Assembly (NCBI RefSeq): GCF_025398275.1 | Contig: NZ_JAODOR010000004.1 | Location: 124,001-188,000, forward strand | Direction of reading: 5' to 3' | DNA: 64,000 nt | Origin: Microbacterium memoriense | GTDB taxonomy: Bacteria > Actinomycetota > Actinomycetes > Actinomycetales > Microbacteriaceae | Part shown: piece by piece, positions 35,273 through 44,792 of the stretch | How positions within the stretch are numbered: the first letter of the stretch is position 1 | Layout: the number at the start of each line of letters is the position of its first letter | Notes under the pieces: generated by a model | Database searches by the model: none | What the model was told of the DNA's origin: nothing | The model's input: the letters and a program-made list of their open reading frames with translations, nothing else | Program-made: the position numbers and the translations under genes

Positions 35273-36682
35273 TCAGACCGGGCGCGGGTCCTCCGGAGTG
35301 TCCGAGTCGCCCGTATCGGCGGAGTCGGGCCCCTCGGCGCGATCGGCCCCGTTCAGCAGTGCATCAAGGGCATCGTCGAACGCATCGCGTTCGGGCTGTT
35401 CTCCGCGCGCCCGTGCCTGCAGACGTGCGACGAGCGCCGCCGGGTCGTCGATGTCGGCGGCCTCCGGCATGAGATCGGGATAGTCCCACAGGCTGTCGCG
35501 GTCGGCGGTACCGACCGCATCACCGACGGCACGCCACATCGCGGCGGCCTCGCGGAGGCGCCGAGGACGCAGTTCGAGTCCGACGAGCGACCCCATGGCT
35601 TGTTCGGCGGGGCCGCCGACGGCGCGGCGGCGGCGCACGGCCTCGGCGATCTTCGCCGCTTCGGGCAGCCGTGCGGTCGCATCGGCGGTGACGACGTCGA
35701 CCCAGCCTTCGATCGTGGCGAGCAGGTTCTCGAGGCGGCTGAGGGCGGCATCCTGCTCCGCCGTGCGCTGCGGCAGGAGAGCTCCGGACTCGAGCGCCGT
35801 GCGGAGCTCGTCGGGCGAGGAGGGATCGAACCGCGACGCGAGGTCTTCGAGCGCGCTCGTGTCGACATGGATGCCCCGAGCGAACTCGGTCACTTGCGAG
35901 ATCACGTGCAGGCGCAACCAGCGAGCGTGGCGGAAGAGACGGGCGTGGGCGAGCTCGCGCGTCGCGAGGTACAGCGCCAGCTGATCGCCGTCCACCTCCA
36001 GGTCCCGACCGAAGTCGGCGAAGTTCTGCGGCACGATCACGGCCTCACCGTCCGGCAGGATCGGGATGCCCACGTCACCGCCGGAGACGACCTCGAGCGA
36101 TAGGCGGCCGATGACCGCACCCAGCTGGGCGGCGAACAGCGAGCCGCCGATTCGGCGCATGAACTGCCCCGCTCCGGCGATCATGCCCTTCATCTCTTCC
36201 GGGGTCTGCTCGTCGATCGCGGCGGTCAGCGCGCCGGCGATCGAATCCGCGACCGGCTCGGCCAGCTCCTGCCACACCGGCAGGGTGGCCTCGACCCACT
36301 GACCGCGGGTGATGGCCCGAGGTGGGTGCGGCAGGTCCGAGATCGTGGTGGCTTCGCTCAACCACAGGGTCGCGAGGCTGAACGCCTGGTCGAACTCCTG
36401 ACGGTTCCCGGCGGTGATGCTGAGTCCGTCCTTGTTGGCGAGGTGCAGCGCGCTCGTCTTCGCGGCGGACCAGTCGATGCCGTCCCCGCCGGCCGTGAAC
36501 GCCGCCTGCATCTGCTGCATCATCTGTTGCAGCATCGCGGGATCCACCCCGAGCCCGGACAGCGCCTCCAGGCGGCTCGGATCGAGCCCTTCGGCGCCCC
36601 CGCCGAGGATGTTGCGGAGCATCTCCGCGAACTGGTCCTCGGGGGACCGGTCGTCGGGGCGGTCGAGATTGTCATCAGCCAT
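35273..36682 (-). CDS. DUF2342 zinc-dependent metalloprotease-like protein
   Basis: A 469-aa protein of the DUF2342 / coenzyme F420 biosynthesis-associated family (Rv3195-like), with the conserved segment ATRELAHARLFRHARWLRLHV containing three spaced His near residue 245 instead of a classical HExxH. The N-terminus has a Met/Gln-rich stretch (MLQQMMQQMQAAF) and the C-terminus is acidic. ATG 36682 has AAAGG upstream, and TAGCGT about 45 bases further on the minus strand may be its -10. Activity is not established in this sequence. Confidence 0.78.
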   Translation of the reverse strand: MADDNLDRPDDRSPEDQFAEMLRNILGGGAEGLDPSRLEALSGLGVDPAMLQQMMQQMQAAFTAGGDGIDWSAAKTSALHLANKDGLSITAGNRQEFDQAFSLATLWLSEATTISDLPHPPRAITRGQWVEATLPVWQELAEPVADSIAGALTAAIDEQTPEEMKGMIAGAGQFMRRIGGSLFAAQLGAVIGRLSLEVVSGGDVGIPILPDGEAVIVPQNFADFGRDLEVDGDQLALYLATRELAHARLFRHARWLRLHVISQVTEFARGIHVDTSALEDLASRFDPSSPDELRTALESGALLPQRTAEQDAALSRLENLLATIEGWVDVVTADATARLPEAAKIAEAVRRRRAVGGPAEQAMGSLVGLELRPRRLREAAAMWRAVGDAVGTADRDSLWDYPDLMPEAADIDDPAALVARLQARARGEQPERDAFDDALDALLNGADRAEGPDSADTGDSDTPEDPRPV

Positions 36683-36783
36683 ATCAGGCGCCTTTCAGCG
36701 GGCAGAACTCGTCGCGCTCTACGCTAGTCGCACGTCCTCTCGCCCCGGCCCGGATCGGGCCCGGTAGAGGATCTCCCGTGTAC

Positions 36784-36803
36784 GCCGGTCGCGAACGACC
36801 GGC
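36784..36803 (+). promoter_or_regulatory. Leader hairpin before the PDZ protease ribosome binding site
   Basis: GCCGGTCG-CGAA-CGACCGGC is a perfect eight-base stem with a stable tetraloop type, directly before the AGGAAGG ribosome binding site at 36805-36811. A second short stem, GGCCCG-GAT-CGGGCC, lies about 25 bases upstream. Confidence 0.5.
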
Positions 36804-36818
36804 CAGGAAGGCTCCTCC

Positions 36819-37937
36819 GTGGCACTGTTCGACGAGAACACGACGATCGTTCCCGCCCCGCGGCGGCAGCTTCCCCGGGCGACCGTTGCCGGTATCTGGG
36901 CGCTCACGATCGCTCTGTTCGCGTTGCTCGCGCTGACCTTTCTGCCGAGCTCGTTCGTCATCCAGCAACCCGGCCCCGTCTTCAACACTCTCGGAACCGT
37001 CACCAGCAACAGCGGTGACGAGGTCCCGTTGATCAGCATCGAGGGGGCCGAGACGTTCGAGACCGCCGGTTCACTGGACCTGCTGACGGTCCAGGTCGTC
37101 GGCAATCGCGACCGCACGCCGTCGTGGTTCGAACTCGCCTCGGCATGGTTCGACTCCTCGCGCGCTGTTATCCCTCTCGACGATGTCTTCCCCGAGGGGC
37201 AGAGCACGGACGAGCGCAACGAGGAGAGCGCGGTGATGATGGTCGACTCGCAGAAGGAAGCGACCGCCGCCGCATTGACCGAACTCGGCTACGACGTGAA
37301 CGCGATGGTGCGCGTGTACTCGCTCACCGAGGACTCCGCCGCGCAGGGGATCCTCCAGCCCGACGACATCATCCGCGCCGCGAACGGTACGCAGGTCACC
37401 GAGACCGAGGAGCTGCGAAAAGTCATCAACGACGGCGACGGCGCACCGGTCGACCTCACGATCGAACGCGACGGTCGGACGCTGACGAAGACCGTGACGC
37501 CGACGCAATCGTCCGTCGACGGTGAGACCGTGTGGCTCGTGGGCATCTCGACGATGCACGATTACGACTTCCCGATCGACGTGACAATCCAGCTCGACAA
37601 CGTCGGTGGACCCAGCGCCGGTCAGATGTTCGCCCTGGGGATCATCGACACACTCACCCCGGGGGAGCTCAACGGCGGCCAGGACATCGCCGGCACGGGA
37701 ACGATCGACGCCGCGGGCACGATCGGCGCGATCGGCGGCGTTCGTCAGAAGATGTACGGTGCGGTCGATGCCGGAGCCGACTACTTTTTGACGCCGGAGA
37801 CGAATTGCGGCGAGGTCGTCGGTCACATTCCGCCGGGCCTGCAGGTGTTCTCCGTGGCGACCTTGGATGATTCGCTCGCGGTCCTCACCGCGATCCGCGA
37901 GGGCGACGACCTCGCCGACCTGTCGACCTGCCAGTAG
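36819..37937 (+). CDS. PDZ domain / Lon-like (S16) membrane protease
   Basis: A 372-aa YlbL-type protein. It has one membrane helix near residues 22-44, an extracytoplasmic PDZ domain at about 150-230 (SAAQGILQPDDIIRAANG) and a Lon-like proteolytic domain with VGGPSAGQMFALG (catalytic Ser near 268) and GGVRQKMYGA (catalytic Lys near 310). There is no AAA+ domain. The GTG start has AGGAAGG eight bases upstream. The position next to the DUF2342 and UPF0182 genes is conserved in actinobacteria. Confidence 0.85.
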   Translation: MALFDENTTIVPAPRRQLPRATVAGIWALTIALFALLALTFLPSSFVIQQPGPVFNTLGTVTSNSGDEVPLISIEGAETFETAGSLDLLTVQVVGNRDRTPSWFELASAWFDSSRAVIPLDDVFPEGQSTDERNEESAVMMVDSQKEATAAALTELGYDVNAMVRVYSLTEDSAAQGILQPDDIIRAANGTQVTETEELRKVINDGDGAPVDLTIERDGRTLTKTVTPTQSSVDGETVWLVGISTMHDYDFPIDVTIQLDNVGGPSAGQMFALGIIDTLTPGELNGGQDIAGTGTIDAAGTIGAIGGVRQKMYGAVDAGADYFLTPETNCGEVVGHIPPGLQVFSVATLDDSLAVLTAIREGDDLADLSTCQ

Positions 37938-37962
37938 CGCGTCCGGTCGCAGAAGGCCCGCT

Positions 37963-37968
37963 TAGGAT
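37963..37968 (+). promoter_or_regulatory. -10 element, leaderless start of the UPF0182 gene
   Basis: TAGGAT, six bases before the GTG at 37975. Confidence 0.55.
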
Positions 37969-37974
37969 AGAAGA

Positions 37975-40872
37975 GTGACCACGACCTCAGCGCCGACACA
38001 GGCCACGCCCAGTCCCTTCCGACGTGCGATCGGAATCACGCTTGCCGTGATTGCCGTGATCGTCGTGGGGTTCTTCATTTTCGCCAGCCTGTACGCCGAT
38101 TGGCTGTGGTTCGACCAGCTCGGGTTCGAAAGCGTCCTGTGGACGCAGTGGACAGCGCGGATCGTGATGTTCCTCGTGGGCTTCGTCGCGATGGCGGGGC
38201 CGGTGTTCCTGGCCATCCAGCTCGGCTACCGCCTGCGCCCCGTCTACGCCCGTCTGAGCTCGCAACTCGATCACTACCAAGAGGTCGTGGAGCCGCTCCG
38301 CCGCCTCGCCATGTGGGGCATTCCGATCTTCTTCGGCTTCTTCGCCGGCTTCGCGGCGTCTGCCCAGTGGGAGACGGTGTGGCTGTGGATGAACCGGGTC
38401 GACTCGGGCGACCTCGACCCGCAGTTCCAGTTGGACACCGGGTTCTACCTGTTCTCGCTGCCGTTCTTCACCTCGCTGCTGGGGTTCTTGTCGGCGGTGA
38501 TCCTCGTCTGCCTGGTCGTCACGGTCCTCGTGACCTACCTCTACGGCTCGATCCGGGTCGGCCAGGGCGAACTGCGCATCTCCAAGCCCGCCCGCATCCA
38601 GCTGGCGATCATCGCAGGTATCTACCTGCTGGTCCAGGCGGCGAGCCTGTGGCTCGACCGGTTCAAGACGCTGACGACGCAGAGCGAGCGCATCACGGGT
38701 GCGACGTACGTCGACGTCAACGCGATCATCCCCGGGCTCACGATCCTCGCCGTCGCGGCGATCCTCGTGGCCGTGCTGTTCTTCGTCACCGCCGTCATCG
38801 GCCGCTGGCGCTTTCCGCTCATCGGTACCGGCCTGCTGATCGTCTCATCCCTCGTCGTCGGCATCGCCTACCCCTGGGTTCTCTCCAACATCCAGGTGCG
38901 TCCGAACCAGGAGACCCTGGAGAGCGAGTTCTACCAGCGCAACATCGACGCGACGCAGAAGGCGTACGGCATCGATGGACTGGAGAAGAGCGACTTCCAG
39001 GCCGTGACCGATGCGGAACCCGGTCAGTTGCGTGAGGACGCCGATACCACCGCATCCATCCGCATCATGGACCCGGCGATCATTTCGCCCACGGTTCGGC
39101 AGCTCGAGCAGTATCGCTCGTACTACCAGTTCACCGATCCGCTGGATGTCGACCGCTATCAGATCAACGGCGAGTCCCAGGACACCGTCGTCTCGGTGCG
39201 CGAGCTCAACCTCGAGCAGCTGGGAAACGCGGCTTCCTGGTACAACACGACCCTCGTCTACACGCACGGTTACGGCATGGTCGCGGCCAAGGGCAACGAG
39301 CGCACCGCCGATGGCAACCCCGTGTTCGTCGAGCGCGGCATCCCGGCGACGGGTGAACTCACGGACAGCGAGGACTACGAGCCGCGCGTCTACTTCGGCG
39401 AGACCTCGCCGCTGTACTCGATCGTCGGCGCTCCGGAAGGCTCGGAGAACATCGAGCTCGACTATCCGCGCGGTGAAGACGGAGCGGCGCAGACGAAGAC
39501 CACGTTCACGGGCGATGGTGGTCCGCTGGTCGGCAGCATCTTCAACCGGTTGATCTATTCGCTGAAGTTCCAGGCGACCGACATCCTGTTCTCGGACGGC
39601 ATCAACGACGACTCGCAGATCCTCTACGACCGTGACCCCATCACGCGCGTCCAAAAAGCCGCTCCGTATCTCGAGCTCGACAACGACCCGTATCCGTCGG
39701 TCGTGGACGGGCGGATCGTCTGGATCGTCGACGGCTACACGCTGAGCGCGGACTACCCGTACTCGTCGATCGTGAGCTTGCGTGACGCGATCAGTGACAC
39801 GACGAACACCGCCCCCCGCGTCGCCCTCGACGACGTCAACTACATTCGCAACTCGGTCAAGGCCACCGTCGACGCGTACGACGGATCGGTCACGCTGTAT
39901 GCGTGGGATGAGACCGACCCGCTCCTGGAGGCGTGGCAGAAGGTCTACCCGTCGACGCTCAAGCCGATCACCGAGATGAGCGGCGACCTGATGAGCCACG
40001 TGCGCTACCCGACGGACCTGTTCAAGGTGCAGCGCGCGATGCTCGGCACCTACCACGTCGATGACGCCGCGTCGTTCTACGCACGCGACAACGCCTGGAA
40101 GACCCCGAATGATCCGGTCTCCGACGTCGAGGTCCTGCAGCCGCCGTACTACCTGACGATGCAGATGCCCGGCCAAGAGTCGCCGACATACTCGATGTTC
40201 ACGACCTTCATCCCCGGTGGCGAGGACACCCGCAACGTGCTCATGGGCTACCTGTCGGTCGATTCGGACGCCGGCGCCGCCGATGGCACCCGGAGCGACA
40301 GCTACGGCAAGCTCCGGATGCTCGAGATCAATGCCGAGACGCCCGTGCCCGGTCCCGGTCAGGTGCAGAATACGTTCGATGCCGATCCGAGCGTGTCCGC
40401 GTTCATCAACATCTTGAAGCAGGGGCAATCTGACGTCCTCAACGGCAACCTGCTGACTCTGCCGGTCGGTGGCGGTCTGCTCTACGTCCAACCGGTGTTC
40501 GTGCAGTCGTCGGGCTCGACGAAGCTGCCGACGCTTCAGAAGGTGCTCGTCGCGTTCGGTAACGAGGTCGCTTTCGAAGACACCCTGCAGGGCGCGCTCG
40601 ACACGCTGTTCGGCGGCGACTCCGGGGCGAACGCCGGTGACGGCGACGCCACACCGGCGCCCGAGCCGACCGAGTCCGGCGACCCGGGGGAGGAAACCGG
40701 CGGGAGCACCGGCGGTACCGACATCGCCTTCCAGGCAGCTCTGGCCGACGCGCAGCAGGCGATGCTCGACCGCGACACGGCGTTGAAGGCCGGCGACCTC
40801 ACCGCGTTCGCCGAGGCCGACGCCCGCTTGACGGCGGCCGTCACCCAGCTGCTCTCGCTCTCCGGCGAGTGA
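37975..40872 (+). CDS. UPF0182 family membrane protein
   Basis: A 965-aa protein with seven membrane helices in the first 310 residues and a large extracytoplasmic domain (about 330-870) with conserved ERTADGNPVFVERGIP and SADYPYSS motifs. A Gly/Glu/Thr-rich linker (about 880-915) leads to a short C-terminal helical region. The family is common in actinobacteria and cyanobacteria and has no known function. The GTG start has a -10 hexamer six bases upstream. It converges with crtEb across a strong hairpin. Confidence 0.88.
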   Translation: MTTTSAPTQATPSPFRRAIGITLAVIAVIVVGFFIFASLYADWLWFDQLGFESVLWTQWTARIVMFLVGFVAMAGPVFLAIQLGYRLRPVYARLSSQLDHYQEVVEPLRRLAMWGIPIFFGFFAGFAASAQWETVWLWMNRVDSGDLDPQFQLDTGFYLFSLPFFTSLLGFLSAVILVCLVVTVLVTYLYGSIRVGQGELRISKPARIQLAIIAGIYLLVQAASLWLDRFKTLTTQSERITGATYVDVNAIIPGLTILAVAAILVAVLFFVTAVIGRWRFPLIGTGLLIVSSLVVGIAYPWVLSNIQVRPNQETLESEFYQRNIDATQKAYGIDGLEKSDFQAVTDAEPGQLREDADTTASIRIMDPAIISPTVRQLEQYRSYYQFTDPLDVDRYQINGESQDTVVSVRELNLEQLGNAASWYNTTLVYTHGYGMVAAKGNERTADGNPVFVERGIPATGELTDSEDYEPRVYFGETSPLYSIVGAPEGSENIELDYPRGEDGAAQTKTTFTGDGGPLVGSIFNRLIYSLKFQATDILFSDGINDDSQILYDRDPITRVQKAAPYLELDNDPYPSVVDGRIVWIVDGYTLSADYPYSSIVSLRDAISDTTNTAPRVALDDVNYIRNSVKATVDAYDGSVTLYAWDETDPLLEAWQKVYPSTLKPITEMSGDLMSHVRYPTDLFKVQRAMLGTYHVDDAASFYARDNAWKTPNDPVSDVEVLQPPYYLTMQMPGQESPTYSMFTTFIPGGEDTRNVLMGYLSVDSDAGAADGTRSDSYGKLRMLEINAETPVPGPGQVQNTFDADPSVSAFINILKQGQSDVLNGNLLTLPVGGGLLYVQPVFVQSSGSTKLPTLQKVLVAFGNEVAFEDTLQGALDTLFGGDSGANAGDGDATPAPEPTESGDPGEETGGSTGGTDIAFQAALADAQQAMLDRDTALKAGDLTAFAEADARLTAAVTQLLSLSGE

Positions 40873-40883
40873 GCGTTCGCTGA

Positions 40884-40926
40884 ATCTGGTGGTGGCAGCT
40901 CAACCGGTGAGCAGCCACCACCAGAT
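40884..40926. terminator. Bidirectional terminator between UPF0182 and crtEb
   Basis: ATCTGGTGGTGGC pairs with GCCACCACCAGAT (13 bp); after an A/A mismatch, GCTCA pairs with TGAGC around an ACCGG loop. The right arm is the 3' coding end of crtEb, specifying its Trp-Trp-Trp-Leu-Leu tail. Confidence 0.85.
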
Positions 40927-41775
40927 CAGCAACAGCGTCACGATGAAGCCGGACAGTTGGTTGATCCAGAGGAAGCGGCGCCATCCCACGGTCGCGCGCT
41001 CGGCCTCGGCGTCGTCGAGGTTGCGGTAGGGCCAGACCGCCGCGAGGTAGGGGACCACGACGACGGCCGCAAGGGGCCCCGGCCAAGCGACGCCCAGCAT
41101 CGTGAGTCCCGCGGCGGCGTAGCAGACGAGCGCGAACCGTACGGTCCATCGGGCACCGCGGGCCGTCGCGATCGAGGCGATGCCCGCCTCCCGATCGGCG
41201 ACGACGTCTTGCACCGCGCCGAATGCGTGCGAGGCGATGCCCCAGAGAGCGAATGCGACGATCACGAGAACAAGCGAGAGATCGGCGTCCGCGCCCCCCA
41301 GGACCAATCCGTAGACGGCGGGCGAGAAGAAGTGGATGCTGCTGGTCCCCGAGTCGGCGAAGGGCCGCTCCTTCAGGCGCAGGGGCGGTGCGCTGTAGAA
41401 CACGACGAAGAAGAGGCTCGTGACTAGCACGACCCAGGACAGCGGGCTGCCTACCGCGATGAGGTAGAGGACGAACGGAAGACACGACAGCCCCGCAGCC
41501 CAGAGTGTCACGCCGTGCAGACTGCGGTCGAGCACGGCGCCTTGAACGCCGCCTTTTCGGGGGTTGCGGAGGTCCGACTCGTAGTCGAACACATCGTTGA
41601 TGCCGTACATGGCGAGGTTGTAGGGGATCAGGAAGAACAGCGTGCCGACGATCAACGTGATATCGATCTCGCGCGTGGAAAGCAGATAGGCCGCCGCGAA
41701 CGGGTAGGCCGTGTTGATCCAGCTCACCGGGCGGGAGGAGACGATGAGGTGGCCGAGCACGCCGCGGCCGCTCAT
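40900..41775 (-). CDS. crtEb: Lycopene elongase / UbiA-type prenyltransferase
   Basis: A 291-aa UbiA-superfamily enzyme expected to add two dimethylallyl units to lycopene on the way to C50 carotenoids. The two Asp-rich motifs are NDVFDYESD and DVVADREAG, with seven to nine membrane helices. The ATG at 41775 overlaps the crtYf stop (ATGA); the frame extends upstream but would overlap crtYf. It is the last gene of the carotenoid operon. Other UbiA roles are possible on sequence alone, but the context makes CrtEb likely. Confidence 0.88.
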   Translation of the reverse strand: MSGRGVLGHLIVSSRPVSWINTAYPFAAAYLLSTREIDITLIVGTLFFLIPYNLAMYGINDVFDYESDLRNPRKGGVQGAVLDRSLHGVTLWAAGLSCLPFVLYLIAVGSPLSWVVLVTSLFFVVFYSAPPLRLKERPFADSGTSSIHFFSPAVYGLVLGGADADLSLVLVIVAFALWGIASHAFGAVQDVVADREAGIASIATARGARWTVRFALVCYAAAGLTMLGVAWPGPLAAVVVVPYLAAVWPYRNLDDAEAERATVGWRRFLWINQLSGFIVTLLLIWWWLLTG

Positions 41776-42077
41776 GCGCGACGCCCGCGTGAGGAGAGGA
41801 CGAAGACCGCAGGAACGAAGAACGCCGCGCACACGGGGTACGAGAAGTCCTCGAGTGGGGCGAGGCCGATGCGGATGCCGGAGAGATGCTCGGGCGGGTA
41901 GGTGAACAGGCCCACGGCGATCATGATGTTGTCGAAGACGGCCGTGAGCACGACGAGGACGAGGGCGGCGATCGCGGAGGAGCCCATGCGTCTGCCGAAG
42001 GCAGGCCGACGTACCGTGGCGAGCGTCACGATGAGCGTCACGATCGCGAACGGGATGATCAGCAGCGCGTAGGTCAC
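41772..42077 (-). CDS. crtYf: C50 carotenoid epsilon/beta-cyclase subunit CrtYf
   Basis: A 101-aa lycopene-cyclase-domain membrane protein with three hydrophobic segments and the conserved DNIMIAVGLFTY and PLEDFSYP motifs. Together with CrtYe it forms a heterodimeric cyclase for C50 carotenoids in corynebacteria and micrococci. The GTG start overlaps the crtYe stop (GTGA). Whether the product is decaprenoxanthin- or sarcinaxanthin-like cannot be told from length or motifs. Confidence 0.85.
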   Translation of the reverse strand: MTYALLIIPFAIVTLIVTLATVRRPAFGRRMGSSAIAALVLVVLTAVFDNIMIAVGLFTYPPEHLSGIRIGLAPLEDFSYPVCAAFFVPAVFVLSSRGRRA

Positions 42078-42403
42078 GGCATCCTTTCCCGTCGCCGTGT
42101 GCCGCGTCGTTCGGCGGCGGCCCAGACGGTCAGCGCGAGCTGACACAGGAACGCGAGGAAGAAGGGTTCCTCCAGTGGCAAGTGCGGCGCAAGGTCGATG
42201 CCGAGCAGGAGTGGACTGTCGCCCTTGACGAAAACGCCTGCCGCGATGCCGGCGATGTCCCAGGCGAGCAGCAGAGCGGTACCGGCGAGGACGGCCAGCG
42301 CCGCGCGGCCGGGCCGGTGCCAGAAGGCGAGCCGGAATCGGGCATCGAGCGCGGCAACCCCCGCCGCCGACAGGAGAATCGCGATCAGGTAGAGGCCCGG
42401 CAT
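42074..42403 (-). CDS. crtYe: C50 carotenoid cyclase subunit CrtYe
   Basis: A 109-aa membrane protein with three hydrophobic segments, RPGRAALAVLAGTALLLAWD and HLPLEEPFFLAFLCQ (conserved PxEE motif) typical of lycopene cyclase subunits. It precedes crtYf as in Corynebacterium. The ATG at 42403 overlaps the crtI stop (TGATG); the longer open frame upstream is antisense-free but lies inside crtI. Confidence 0.85.
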   Translation of the reverse strand: MPGLYLIAILLSAAGVAALDARFRLAFWHRPGRAALAVLAGTALLLAWDIAGIAAGVFVKGDSPLLLGIDLAPHLPLEEPFFLAFLCQLALTVWAAAERRGTRRRERMP

Positions 42404-43935
42404 CAGCGGACGGACGCCGGTGCGTCGCGGTGGATGCGCTCCACGGCCAGTTCTGCCGAGATGAGGCACATCGGCAGCCCGATTCCGGGGAGAGCCGAGG
42501 CGCCCGCGTAGTACAGGCCGGCGACGCGGCGAGAGGCGTTCTTGGGGCGGAACATCGCGCTCTGTCCGAGCGTGTGGGCGAGGCCCAGTGAGTTGCCGCG
42601 CCACGCGTGCAGGTCGTGCGCGAAGTCGCCGGGGGCGATCGTGCGACGCACGCGGATGCGCGCGGCGAGATCCGGGATGCCGGCCCACTGCGCGAGCTGA
42701 GCGATCGCCCGATCGGCGGCTTCCTCCACGCGCGGGTCGCCGTCGCCATCGACGCCGCCACGACCGATCGTCGGGTCCGCGGGGATCGGAACGAGCATGA
42801 ACACGTTCGAGGATCCCGCCGGAGCGACCGTCGGGTCGGTCACGCTGGGCGTGCAGACGTAGAGCGATGCCGGGTCCGGGATGCGGGGATCATCGCCGAA
42901 GATCGCATCGAACCCCTCCGACCACTCGCGCGTGAACAGGAGCGTGTGGTGGGCCAGTTCCGGCAGCTCGCCGTCGACACCGAGCAGGACGAGGAGCGCC
43001 CCCGGGCTGGGTGTGCGCTTATCCCACCAGCGTTGCGGGTACGTCTGGAGGTCCGGGGGGAGTAGCGCGGTCTCGGTGTGGTGGAGGTCAGCGGTCGAGA
43101 CGACCAGGTCGGCATCGATGGTCTCGCCGGATTCGAGCTCGACGCCCGTGGCCCGGCGCCCGACGGTGGTGATGCGCCGGGCGGGCACGCCGGTGCGGAT
43201 GGTCACGCCGGCGGCACGCGCGAGGCGCTCGATCGCGTGGATGACTTCGATCAACCCGCCCGCGGGGTAGAGCACCCCCTGGCTCAGATCGAGATGGCTC
43301 ATCAGGTGGTACAGGCTCGGCACGCCATACGGTGAGCCGCCGAGGAACACCGCCGGGTATCCGAGAATCTGCTGCAGGAGCGGATCGGAGAACCGCCGTT
43401 CGATGTGCCGCGACAGCGATGTGGTCAGCAACGGCGCGAGCTGGGGGAGTCGGCGCAGCACCTCGCGATCACGCAGGCCCGCCGTCGTGGCGTAGGAGTC
43501 GTAGAGGAAGCGTGAGACGGCGAGGTCATACGCCTCGCCCGCCGAATCGAGATACGCCTCGAGGCGGTCGCCCGAGCCGGGTTCGCGCTGCTCGAACAAG
43601 GCCCGCACCGAGGCGCGTCCGCTGACGACGTCGACGCGTTCGCCCGGACCATCACCGGTCGGTTCGGCATACACCCGGTACGCCGGTGTCAGCGGTGCGA
43701 GGTCGAGTTCGGCGGCCGCCGTCGTGCCGAGCAGCTCGAAGAACCGCTCGAACACCTCGGGCATGAGATACCAACTCGGGCCGGTGTCGAAGCGGAATCC
43801 GTCCTGCTCCCAGGACCCCGCCCGCCCACCGAGCTCCGCACGTCCTTCGACGAGCGTCACGTTCTGCCCCTCGTGAGCGAGGAGGGCTGCCGTGGCCAAG
43901 CCGGCGATTCCGCCGCCGATGATGATGACGTTCAT
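42403..43935 (-). CDS. crtI: Phytoene desaturase
   Basis: A 510-aa FAD-dependent CrtI-type desaturase converting phytoene to lycopene at the membrane. The N-terminal dinucleotide-binding motif VIIIGGGIAGLATAALLAHEG begins at residue 3, and the C-terminal signature GLYYAGASALPGIGLPMCLIS is present. It starts at the ATG within the crtB stop overlap (ATGA). Fourth gene of the operon. Confidence 0.95.
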   Translation of the reverse strand: MNVIIIGGGIAGLATAALLAHEGQNVTLVEGRAELGGRAGSWEQDGFRFDTGPSWYLMPEVFERFFELLGTTAAAELDLAPLTPAYRVYAEPTGDGPGERVDVVSGRASVRALFEQREPGSGDRLEAYLDSAGEAYDLAVSRFLYDSYATTAGLRDREVLRRLPQLAPLLTTSLSRHIERRFSDPLLQQILGYPAVFLGGSPYGVPSLYHLMSHLDLSQGVLYPAGGLIEVIHAIERLARAAGVTIRTGVPARRITTVGRRATGVELESGETIDADLVVSTADLHHTETALLPPDLQTYPQRWWDKRTPSPGALLVLLGVDGELPELAHHTLLFTREWSEGFDAIFGDDPRIPDPASLYVCTPSVTDPTVAPAGSSNVFMLVPIPADPTIGRGGVDGDGDPRVEEAADRAIAQLAQWAGIPDLAARIRVRRTIAPGDFAHDLHAWRGNSLGLAHTLGQSAMFRPKNASRRVAGLYYAGASALPGIGLPMCLISAELAVERIHRDAPASVR

Positions 43936-44792
43936 TCGCTGGTCTTTCTCGGTCCGCCGGAGACCGCAGCACGCGCGGCGATCGCCGCTTTTTTGAAACC
44001 GGGCACCCGCACCCGCACGTCCGGGTCCTCGGCATGGCGCAAACGCTGCGCGAGCTCGGCGAACAGGTCATGCGCCGTGCTGACGGCGCGCCGACAATCC
44101 GCCGGGAGGTCGTCGATGACGGCGGCCGCCGCGGCGAGGTCGGCATCGATCCGGTCCAGAACGTCTTCGCGGGTGACGGCGCGTCCGTCCATGCCGAGGT
44201 AGTCGCGGCCCAGGACATCCGCGTCGACCGCGCGGTCGCGGAGGAAATTGATGTCCTGGAACGCGGCGCCGAGTCGCCGGGCGCCGGTGACCAGGGCGGC
44301 ATCCGGGGTGACGGGGTGCGGAGCCCCGGCATTCAGGAACACCTGCAGACACATGAGCCCGACCACCTCGGCAGACCCGTACACGTACGCGTCGTGCGAC
44401 GCCGGGTCGTGTGTCGAGACGTCGAGATCGGTTCGCATGGAGGCGAAGAACGGGCGGATGAGGTCGGCGCCGATGCCGCACTCGCGTGCGGTGAGGGCGA
44501 AGGCATGGACGACGACATTCGTGCTGAATCCTCGGCTGAGGGCGATCAGAGTCTCCGCCTCGAGCTCGTCGAGGACGCGGCGGACCGTTGCGGGATCGAG
44601 GCCCGCCTCGGCCGCTGCGCCGTCGACGATCTCATCCGCGATCCTGACCAGCGCGTACACGGTGCGGATATGGGGCCGCGGGCGCGCTCCGAGCAGTCGA
44701 GCCGCGAGCCCGAAGGACGTCGAATACTCGCCGATGACGGTGGCGGCGGCTTCGCGGGCCGCACTGTTGTAGGTCGTGAGTGAGGTGGTCAC
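43932..44792 (-). CDS. crtB: Phytoene synthase
   Basis: A 286-aa head-to-head prenyl synthase that joins two GGPP into phytoene. The Asp-rich motifs are RIADEIVDG near 48 and the FQDINFLRDRAVDADVLGRDYLG region near 170. The GTG start at 44792 overlaps the crtE stop. Third gene of the operon. Confidence 0.92.
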   Translation of the reverse strand: MTTSLTTYNSAAREAAATVIGEYSTSFGLAARLLGARPRPHIRTVYALVRIADEIVDGAAAEAGLDPATVRRVLDELEAETLIALSRGFSTNVVVHAFALTARECGIGADLIRPFFASMRTDLDVSTHDPASHDAYVYGSAEVVGLMCLQVFLNAGAPHPVTPDAALVTGARRLGAAFQDINFLRDRAVDADVLGRDYLGMDGRAVTREDVLDRIDADLAAAAAVIDDLPADCRRAVSTAHDLFAELAQRLRHAEDPDVRVRVPGFKKAAIAARAAVSGGPRKTSE

